Source: Bacteroidales bacterium (GTDB lineage: Bacteria > Bacteroidota > Bacteroidia > Bacteroidales > UBA932). From it: a stretch of 64,000 nucleotides of DNA. The notes under the pieces were generated by a model, which was given only the letters and a program-made list of their open reading frames with translations, had not been told where the DNA came from and made no database searches. Positions 41,442 through 48,744 of the stretch are shown here, piece by piece (position 1 is the first letter of the stretch; every line of letters begins with the position of its first letter). The position numbers and the translations under genes are program-made. The stretch is taken from positions 34,097 to 98,096 of the forward strand of contig JAFTCB010000030.1 in the NCBI GenBank assembly GCA_017454905.1, in the 5' to 3' direction.

Positions 41442-44400
41442 TTAAGCTGCTTGCGCGAGCGAAGTCAGTTTACTGACTTCGCTCGCAGCGAGCAGGTAGC
41501 AGCCCGTGCCGAAGTCCTCGAAGTCGGGGATGCGGTCGTAGGTGACGGGCTGGGCTTCCTTCGGCTCCTTGCCGGAGCCCTGGGAGTAGCCGATGAAGCC
41601 GTTGGGATGGATGCAGATGCGGTTGAGGCCGTTCCAGCCGCGGGCGACAACGGGGAGATAGGTCTGCGCGTCGAGCCGGCCGGTGTTGATGCCCCAGGCC
41701 AGGCCGTAGAGGAAGAGCGAGGTGCCGGTGGCTTCCGGGCCGCCGAAGTCGTCCGGATCGGCCACGGAGGCGTTCCAGGTGCCGTCGGCACGCTGGTACT
41801 TGATCACCGCCTGGCAGAAATCCAGGAAGTCCTGCTCATACACGGCCTTGTGCGGATCGTTCGCGGGGAGCTCCTGCAGCACGCGCACGAAGGCGGCGAT
41901 CACCCAGCCGTTGCCGCGGGCCCAGTAGCAGTCCTTCCCGTTCGGGGTCTTGTAGGGCGGGCAGAAATCCTTGTCGCGCCACCACAGGCCCTCGGCTTCG
42001 TTCTTGAAGCGGTCGCGGGACCACTTGTACATCTGCCAGGCCTTCTCGAAGTACTCCGGCTTGTTCATGGTCACGCCGTATTTGATCAGCACGGGCATGC
42101 CCATCTGGATGGCGTCGATCCAGGTCCAGTCGGCGACGGCCTCCTCGGAAGCGAGGATGTTCTCCATGCACTTCGTGACATTGGCGATCATCTTCTCCTC
42201 TCCGTAGATGCGGTACATGTCGATGTAGGCCTGCGAGCAGCAGTAGTTGTCGGCGTTGCGGGTGAGCGTCTGGCCGTTGCGCATGTTCCAGTCGAACTTG
42301 TCGCCCCAGTCCATCGTGTAGTCGAGGTAGCGCTGCTGCGGATCCACGCCGTACAGGGCCATCAGGCCTTCGTAATAGACGCCGCGCGTCCAGATGTTGC
42401 CCTCATAGACCTTGCGGCGGGAAGGGAAGGGGACCACGCGGAGCGGATCCGGGAACTTGTGCATGAAGTAATCGTTGACCCGGCGGGCCTGGGCGATGAC
42501 CTCTGCGGAGGACGGGACGTCGTAGTGCACGGGGATCAGGTTCACCTCCGAGCACAGGCCGGAAGGATCCGTGGCCCAGCCTTCGAAGGTCTTGGGCCCG
42601 AGGGTGTTGACATTGGCGTCCTTGAAGATGCGCCATTTCACGCCGCGGCGGTCGAAGTCCGCGATGCGGTTGGACGGCAGGTTGGTCACGTAGACCTCCA
42701 GCAGGTTGATGCCCGGCTTGAGGAATTTGCCGACCGGCAGGCGGAACGGCACGCACCAGGCGGTGCCGGCATCCTCGCCGTTGATGAACACGCGGGCGCT
42801 CTCGCGCACGTCGCCCAGGTCGAGGATCCACTCGTCGGCCTCCTCGGGATGGAGCAGGTCGATGGCGGAAGAATACAGGGCCGTGCCGTGGTTGACCTTG
42901 GCGGCGTCGACCTTGAGTTTCGTCCAGTCCTGCGGCTTGTCGGTGAAGAAGTTGCCCTTGATCTCGGGGGCGCTCTCCGGGAAGGAGATGTTCCAGGCGC
43001 GGTCGATGGCGACAGGCTCCCCGCAGGCGGCGGCATACTTCCAGTCCGGAGCGTCGATCTGCTGCGGGAAGGTCTTGATGAGGATGGACTCTCCGGGCAG
43101 CAGCTGCAGGCGGATCTCGGCGCAGCCGTCGGCGGCGGTGCGCACCTGCGCCTGGCCGGAGATGCCGGACACGGCGTCGTAGAGCATCGCGGCGGCGGCC
43201 GGGGTGGCGAGTTTCACCCAGCCGTCCACCGGCTGGTTCTTGAGCATGGCGGCGAAATAGTTCCAGCCTCCGCACTCGTTGCGGCGGCGGATCATCTGTC
43301 CGCCCAGCTCGCTCTTGAAGGTCTCGGGCTTGTAGGCGGCGAAGACCTTCTCCATGGTCGTCGGCTTGCCGAGGCCCCTGACGGCCTGCTTGAACGCCTT
43401 GCGGCGGGCATCCAGGTCGTGGAGACCGGGCACGTCCGCGGGCAGGTTGCCGATGAAGTACACGGGCACGCCCTGCTTCTTGAGTTCGGCGAGGCGCCGG
43501 ACGGTCTCGACCGGCATCAGCTGCACGGCGGGGACGATGACGGGCTTGTCGATGTTGTGCTCGAGGAGCTGCTTGTCGGAGATGTAGTCGGCGTCGAAGC
43601 CGGCGGCGACGATGCCGTTCATCGCGGCCTTGACGGCCGGCATCGTGCGGCCCATCGAGTGGATGTCGAACATCATGTAAGCCGACTCCGTGCGGCTGCT
43701 CCACAGGTCATAGACCGGGAAATAGAGATAGAAGTCGCTGTCCGGGGTGCCTGCGGTCAGGAATGCCTGGCAGCGCTCGATGTACTTGAAGAGCGCCGGG
43801 GCGTCCTTCCAGAGACTGCCGGTCGGGGACATGTTGATCGACGCGTAGAACAGCCAGCCCGGGAACTCAGCCCCCTTCGGGGAATAGGGAGCGCCGTGGA
43901 AATAGACGTGGTTCACGCCGGAGGCGAACATCTGGTCGATTTCGGGCTTGCACTGGCTCAGGGAGGTGCGGAAATGCTCGGTCATCCAGGTCAGGGTCTC
44001 GCTGGAAGTGTACTTCTTGCCGGCCACGTGGGCGGCGGAAGAGGCGAGTTTCAGCACGGCCGGGTCACCGTCATTGGGCCTGCCGATGGGATCCTGGCGC
44101 AGGCCGGGGATGTCGAAGGGGGAACGGCCGTAGGTCTCGCACTCGGGGATGTCCACGGCGGCGTAGACGTCCAGCAGGTTGGCCGGCGATCCGTGCGACT
44201 GGTTGCGCACCAGGGCACCGTGGCCGTGGCACCAGGCGATCCAGGGGTCGATGAAGTTCTCGACGAGCATCGTCCCGAGGCATTCGCGGTAGTCCGCGAT
44301 GGCACGGTCGTAGGCGGAGAGCCTGGACGCGTTCAGGGCCTCCGGCTCGGCGGGACGCTGGCCCTGCCGGGGGGCCGGGATCTGCTGCAGGTAGGGGACG

Positions 44401-45050
44401 ATGTCGTAGCCGTAGCGCTCCTTGAAGACTTCGGCGAAAGCCGGGGTCCAGTTGGCCCCGTACACTTCGTACGAGTCATTGAAGAAGGTGTGCGGCCAGC
44501 GGGCGCCGCTTTGGGCGAATGCCTTGTCGAAGCGGTCCAGATAGACCTTCAGGGCCTCCGGGTTGTAGTGGTCCATCACGAAGCCTTCGCCGCCGGGAGC
44601 CGCCCGCTTGACCATCTGTCCGGTCTGCACGGATTTGACCCCTTCGGGGGAGACTTCCATCTTCTGGGCCGCCAGTTCCGGGGTGATCTGCGGGCCGCCG
44701 AACGGCCAGCCCGTGCCGTTGTTGAGGTCGCACTCGAGGTCGAGGCGCTGCGACTCGGACACCAGCCACTTGTACATCTCCATCCACTTGGGGGAGAGGT
44801 AGTCGATGTCGTTCGTCTCGTTGCCCTGTACGCCGTAGATCGGCGTCACTTCGTAGCCGCCGATGCCGGCCTTGGCGAATTCTTCCAGGTTGTAGGTGAG
44901 ACCTTCTTGGTCCACGGCGCTGCCCAGCCACCACCAGCGCAGGAACGGCTTGTTCTCGCGGGTGGGGGTGTACCAGTCCGTGCCTTGGGCGAATGCGGCT
45001 GAAGCCGCGAGCAGGCCAAGGGCTGCAGAAAGGAGGAATCGGGTTCTCAT
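41442..45050 (-). CDS. GH106 alpha-L-rhamnosidase fused to GH105 unsaturated rhamnogalacturonyl hydrolase
   Basis: A 1202-aa exported bifunctional enzyme; signal peptide about 1-21. Residues about 22-845 match GH106 (WWWLGSAVDQEGLTYNLEEF, NNGTGWPFGG, VNHVYFHGAPYSP, RMEP-like late beta domains with LEVYVTNLPSNRI). Residues about 850-1195 match GH105/GH88 (NIWTRGVYYEGLMALYGVD, WTWIDAIQMGMPVLIKYG, WARGNGWVIAAFVRVLQELP, ATGTSLFLYGLAWGINTG). Expected action: remove terminal rhamnose and the 4,5-unsaturated galacturonate left by the lyase from RG-I fragments, steps that alternate on the same chain. It is the last gene of the pectin cluster, 6 bp after the PL11 fusion. Its final codons lie in a palindrome. 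Confidence 0.88.
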   Translation of the reverse strand: MRTRFLLSAALGLLAASAAFAQGTDWYTPTRENKPFLRWWWLGSAVDQEGLTYNLEEFAKAGIGGYEVTPIYGVQGNETNDIDYLSPKWMEMYKWLVSESQRLDLECDLNNGTGWPFGGPQITPELAAQKMEVSPEGVKSVQTGQMVKRAAPGGEGFVMDHYNPEALKVYLDRFDKAFAQSGARWPHTFFNDSYEVYGANWTPAFAEVFKERYGYDIVPYLQQIPAPRQGQRPAEPEALNASRLSAYDRAIADYRECLGTMLVENFIDPWIAWCHGHGALVRNQSHGSPANLLDVYAAVDIPECETYGRSPFDIPGLRQDPIGRPNDGDPAVLKLASSAAHVAGKKYTSSETLTWMTEHFRTSLSQCKPEIDQMFASGVNHVYFHGAPYSPKGAEFPGWLFYASINMSPTGSLWKDAPALFKYIERCQAFLTAGTPDSDFYLYFPVYDLWSSRTESAYMMFDIHSMGRTMPAVKAAMNGIVAAGFDADYISDKQLLEHNIDKPVIVPAVQLMPVETVRRLAELKKQGVPVYFIGNLPADVPGLHDLDARRKAFKQAVRGLGKPTTMEKVFAAYKPETFKSELGGQMIRRRNECGGWNYFAAMLKNQPVDGWVKLATPAAAAMLYDAVSGISGQAQVRTAADGCAEIRLQLLPGESILIKTFPQQIDAPDWKYAAACGEPVAIDRAWNISFPESAPEIKGNFFTDKPQDWTKLKVDAAKVNHGTALYSSAIDLLHPEEADEWILDLGDVRESARVFINGEDAGTAWCVPFRLPVGKFLKPGINLLEVYVTNLPSNRIADFDRRGVKWRIFKDANVNTLGPKTFEGWATDPSGLCSEVNLIPVHYDVPSSAEVIAQARRVNDYFMHKFPDPLRVVPFPSRRKVYEGNIWTRGVYYEGLMALYGVDPQQRYLDYTMDWGDKFDWNMRNGQTLTRNADNYCCSQAYIDMYRIYGEEKMIANVTKCMENILASEEAVADWTWIDAIQMGMPVLIKYGVTMNKPEYFEKAWQMYKWSRDRFKNEAEGLWWRDKDFCPPYKTPNGKDCYWARGNGWVIAAFVRVLQELPANDPHKAVYEQDFLDFCQAVIKYQRADGTWNASVADPDDFGGPEATGTSLFLYGLAWGINTGRLDAQTYLPVVARGWNGLNRICIHPNGFIGYSQGSGKEPKEAQPVTYDRIPDFEDFGTGCYLLAASEVSKLTSLAQAA
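41455..41486. repeat. Palindrome at the 3' end of the GH106-GH105 coding sequence
   Basis: A perfect 14-bp stem: GCGAGCGAAGTCAG (41455-41468) with CTGACTTCGCTCGC (41473-41486), loop TTTA. It encodes the last residues SEVSKLTSLAQ of the enzyme, beyond the recognisable GH105 fold, and resembles a REP-type element captured in the reading frame. Confidence 0.75.
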
Positions 45051-45056
45051 ATTGTG

Positions 45057-48000
45057 TTATTTCAAATATTTGGCAAGCGGATGACCGATCTTGCGAAGGC
45101 CTTCGGCAAAGGATCTGGCGTTGCGCTCGGCGCCGAGCCGGGAGGTGTGCGTGTGGTCGTTCTTGTAGTAGGGCCGGGTGGCCTCGGGGCCGATGCTGTC
45201 GAAGTAGTCGGCCGTGATGTTGTGCATGTCCACGAAGTCTACGCCGGTCTGCTTGACGACGTCGCGCACCCAGATGCCGTAGGTGTCGTCGCGGCGCTCC
45301 ATCTTGCCGTGGGGCCATTCGTTGCGCGGAGTGAGGCTGACCAGGATGGGCGTGGCGCCTTTCTCGCGGACATCGTCGATGAATTTGCGCAGGTACCAGC
45401 CGTAGCTGCGGACGACTTCGTACTGCCGGGTGTTGGCCATGAAGACGACGTCGCTTTCGTCGGCGTCGCCGGCCAGTTCAGCGCGGTAAGGCGGCTGCCC
45501 GACGCGGCCCATGTCGTTGTGGCCGAACTGGATGACCACGAAGTCTCCGGGCTGGAGGCTGTTGTAGACCTTGTCCCAGCGGCCTTCATTGAGGAAGGTG
45601 CGGGCGCTGCGCCCGGCCTTGCCGGCGTTGACGAGCGTGATGCGGGAAGGGTCGAAGACCGTCTCCAGCACGCTGCCCCAGCCCCACATCCCGTCGGGGT
45701 CGGAGTCGGTGTTCTGGATGGTGCTGTCTCCCGTGACGATGAGGGCCGGCTTGCCCGGCTCGCGCACGAATTCCTGCTGCGGCTGTTCGAGCGGCAGGAG
45801 GTAGTCTTTCAGCTTGCTGTCCGTGCGGGCGATGCCGAGGGCCATGCACCAGGCATTGTGCGCGGCGCCGTAGGCGCTGGAGTGGATGTTGTCGTTGTAG
45901 AACATGTAGTCCACCTTGAAGTGGCTCCAGCGCTCGAAGTCGCTGGCGGAGATCTCCTCCAGGTCGATCACCGGGACGTTCTTTTCGGCGGCCACCTCGC
46001 GGATCCAGATGTTGTAGGAGTCGTTCTTGCGGCGGACTCTCCCGTTGTCCCACTGGTTGCGGGGCGTAAGGGTGGAGAGCAGCGGCGTGGCGCCTTTCGC
46101 GCGGACCTCGTCGATGTAGCGGCGCAGGTATTCGCCATAACTGAGGACCGTCTCGACGCGGCCGTCCCGCAGGGTTACCTGCACGGTCTCCTTGCCGGTG
46201 CCGGGGATGGAGGAGCGTCCTCCCGGCTGGTCGTAGGGACCACTGTCGTTGTGGCCGATCTGGATGATCACCCAGTCGCCTTTCTGCACGCCCTTGATCA
46301 CGTCGGGCCACCAGTCGCGGTAGAAGGTGCGGCAGGAGAGGCCGCCCAAGGCGTGGTTCTCCACGGTGATGCGGTCTTCGTCGAACCATTCGTGGGCGTA
46401 GTAGCCCCAGCCCCACTGGCCATTGTCGCCGTTGCCGCGGGTGCCGGTGCGGGTGGTGGAGTCACCGACCAGGAAGAGCACCGGGTTGCCGCCCTTGCGG
46501 GAGCTGCCGGCCACCGGGCGGGCGGTCTTGGCGAGGTCGAGGGAGTCGGGGGTGTTGTCGCGGTAGCTGTTGTCGCGTGCCATGGCCTGCGGCGGACGGC
46601 CTCCCTGCGGCGGGCGCTGGCCCTGTGGCTGCATGCCTTGTGCGGGCATCTGGTCACCCTTCGGGGGGAACTGCGGAGGGCGCTGGCCGCCGGGACCCAT
46701 GCCCTGCGGCGGACGCTGCCCGTTCTGCGGCGGGCGCTGCCCGTCGGGACGGGGGCGTTCCGGGGTGCCGTTGGGGTTGCCGACGGCACCCTGCGGGATG
46801 GTCTGCATCCGCTCGCGGCCCAGGATCACGGAATCCAGCAGGACGTCCATGAGCAGCTTGGGCTCCGCGACCTTGCGGCCCTTCACGGTCGTGCCGCGGA
46901 ATTTGCCGTTGAGCTCTTCGCCGAAATAGAAGCCGGCCTCGGGCGGCTGGTTGTAGCAGATGTTCTCCATCGCGATGCTGGTCCGGTATACCGGATCCTG
47001 CAGGAAGGTGTGGAAACGGTAGGCGGTGGGGAGGGTGGAGACGTACAGGCGCAGCTCCTTGTTGTCCTCGCTGCGCAGCAGCACTTCCTCGCGCCAGTCG
47101 CCGAAGAGGTCGCCGGACAGGGCCGGGTTGGACTTGCTGCCGTTGTTGGTCTGGCAGCCTTCGAATTCCTGGATGATGTCCAGTCCGCGGGTCTGCGGGT
47201 TGTATTTCTGCACATGGGTGCGGTCCATCAGCTCCCGCGTGAGGTCGCCGTCCCACCAGATGGCGAAGTTGACGGAATTGATCGCCGGGGCGATGACCTT
47301 GCCCTTGTAGTCGCGGATGCCGCCCGAGGCGCTGCTCCACATTTCCCAGCCGGGGTTCGTGGGATCGATGTCGGCGGCCATGGAGCGGCCCACATCGATG
47401 TTGGAGGGGATGCGGTAGATGATCTTGCCGGTGGCGGCATCCACGAGCGCGGAGCCTACGCCCCGGTTCTCGTGGCCGATCCAGACCTGCATCTTCTTGC
47501 TGCCGGGGACCATCTGGCCGATGTGCATGGCGTCTCCGTGGCCCAGGCCGTTGGTGTAGAGGCCGGTGCCGTCGTCGTCGATGCAGCAGGAGCCATAGAC
47601 GATCTCGTCGCGGCCGTCGCCGTCCACGTCGGCGACGCGGAGGTTGTGGTTGCCCTGGCCGTCATAGCCCTTGAGCGATTCGTCGCTGTGCGAGTCGAAG
47701 AACCATTTGTTGGTCAGTTGCTTGCCGTCCCAGTCCCAGGCGGCGAGGGTGGCGCGGGTGTAGTAGCCCCGGCACATCACCACGCTCGGGTGTACGCCGT
47801 CCAGGTAGGCGACAGCGGCCAGGTAGCGGTCGGAGCGGTTGGCGTTGCGGTCGCCCCAGATGCCGTTTTCGCCGCGGCCGGGGATGTAGTCCACCGTGGC
47901 CATCGCGGCGCCGGTACGGCCGTTGAAGACGGTCAGGTATTCATTCCCCTTCATGATGCGGCCGAGGGTCTTGCTGTTGTGCTCCCGGTAGTCTGCATCC

Positions 48001-48728
48001 GGGTCGCCGATCACCTTGCCCGTGCCGTCCACGGTGGCGTCGGAGGTCTTGCAGACCAGCTCGGCGCAGCCGTCACCGTCCAGGTCATAGACGATGAACT
48101 GCGTGTAGTGCGCCCCCGCACGGATGTTGCGTCCGAGGTTGATGCGCCACAGGCGCTCGCCGGTGAGTTTCAGGCAGTCGATATAGACTTCGCCCGTGTA
48201 GCCGTTGTGCGCGTTGTCGTGGGCGTTGGAGGGATCCCATTTGAGGAAGATCTCGTATTCGCCGTCGCCGTCCACGTCACCGACCGAGCAGTCGTTGGGG
48301 GAGTAAGAGGCACGCTCTCCATTGGGGGCCCAGCGGTCCTCGGGCGCCTCCAGCGGGATCGGGATGTAGCCGGCGGGGGCGTTCCCAGGCAGGGTGAAGC
48401 TGCCGGACTTGCCTTTTCCGGATGCCGGGCGCACCTCGTAGCGCGCAGGGGCGTCGGACGTGTTGGCGGCATCCACGAAATAGGTGATGCCTGCGACCGG
48501 GGCGCCGTTGATGCGCACGCCGTCACGGAAGACGTCGAATTTGATATTCTCCGGATCCTGGGTGAGATAGCGCCAGGTCACGAAGACTTCGGTGGGACTC
48601 TTGCGCACGGCGACCACGCCGCGGCCGAGGTCCTCCATCCGGAGTTTGCTGAAGTCATACGCCGTCTGCGCCGCGGCGGTCAGGCCGAGCAGGCAGAGGG
48701 CGAGCAGGGAAAGGATTCTGGTTTTCAT
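45057..48728 (-). CDS. PL11 rhamnogalacturonan lyase with two CE12-like acetylesterase domains
   Basis: A 1223-aa exported three-enzyme protein. Signal peptide about 1-21. Residues about 22-630 form a PL11 rhamnogalacturonan lyase (RMEDLGRGVVAVR, NDCSVGDVDGDGEYEIFLKW, repeated DxDGDG calcium loops, GDWREEVLLRSED). Residues about 646-720 are a Pro/Gln/Gly-rich linker of imperfect QRPPQG repeats. Two SGNH domains follow, each with a block I GDST (Ser near 756 and 998), GHND and a late D-x-x-H (DNIH, DHTH): CE12-like rhamnogalacturonan acetylesterases. It would cut RG-I and remove acetyl groups that block lyase action. Located between GH2 and GH106-GH105 with gaps of 16 and 6 bp. Confidence 0.9.
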   Translation of the reverse strand: MKTRILSLLALCLLGLTAAAQTAYDFSKLRMEDLGRGVVAVRKSPTEVFVTWRYLTQDPENIKFDVFRDGVRINGAPVAGITYFVDAANTSDAPARYEVRPASGKGKSGSFTLPGNAPAGYIPIPLEAPEDRWAPNGERASYSPNDCSVGDVDGDGEYEIFLKWDPSNAHDNAHNGYTGEVYIDCLKLTGERLWRINLGRNIRAGAHYTQFIVYDLDGDGCAELVCKTSDATVDGTGKVIGDPDADYREHNSKTLGRIMKGNEYLTVFNGRTGAAMATVDYIPGRGENGIWGDRNANRSDRYLAAVAYLDGVHPSVVMCRGYYTRATLAAWDWDGKQLTNKWFFDSHSDESLKGYDGQGNHNLRVADVDGDGRDEIVYGSCCIDDDGTGLYTNGLGHGDAMHIGQMVPGSKKMQVWIGHENRGVGSALVDAATGKIIYRIPSNIDVGRSMAADIDPTNPGWEMWSSASGGIRDYKGKVIAPAINSVNFAIWWDGDLTRELMDRTHVQKYNPQTRGLDIIQEFEGCQTNNGSKSNPALSGDLFGDWREEVLLRSEDNKELRLYVSTLPTAYRFHTFLQDPVYRTSIAMENICYNQPPEAGFYFGEELNGKFRGTTVKGRKVAEPKLLMDVLLDSVILGRERMQTIPQGAVGNPNGTPERPRPDGQRPPQNGQRPPQGMGPGGQRPPQFPPKGDQMPAQGMQPQGQRPPQGGRPPQAMARDNSYRDNTPDSLDLAKTARPVAGSSRKGGNPVLFLVGDSTTRTGTRGNGDNGQWGWGYYAHEWFDEDRITVENHALGGLSCRTFYRDWWPDVIKGVQKGDWVIIQIGHNDSGPYDQPGGRSSIPGTGKETVQVTLRDGRVETVLSYGEYLRRYIDEVRAKGATPLLSTLTPRNQWDNGRVRRKNDSYNIWIREVAAEKNVPVIDLEEISASDFERWSHFKVDYMFYNDNIHSSAYGAAHNAWCMALGIARTDSKLKDYLLPLEQPQQEFVREPGKPALIVTGDSTIQNTDSDPDGMWGWGSVLETVFDPSRITLVNAGKAGRSARTFLNEGRWDKVYNSLQPGDFVVIQFGHNDMGRVGQPPYRAELAGDADESDVVFMANTRQYEVVRSYGWYLRKFIDDVREKGATPILVSLTPRNEWPHGKMERRDDTYGIWVRDVVKQTGVDFVDMHNITADYFDSIGPEATRPYYKNDHTHTSRLGAERNARSFAEGLRKIGHPLAKYLK

Positions 48729-48744
48729 ATTGTACTGACGGTTG

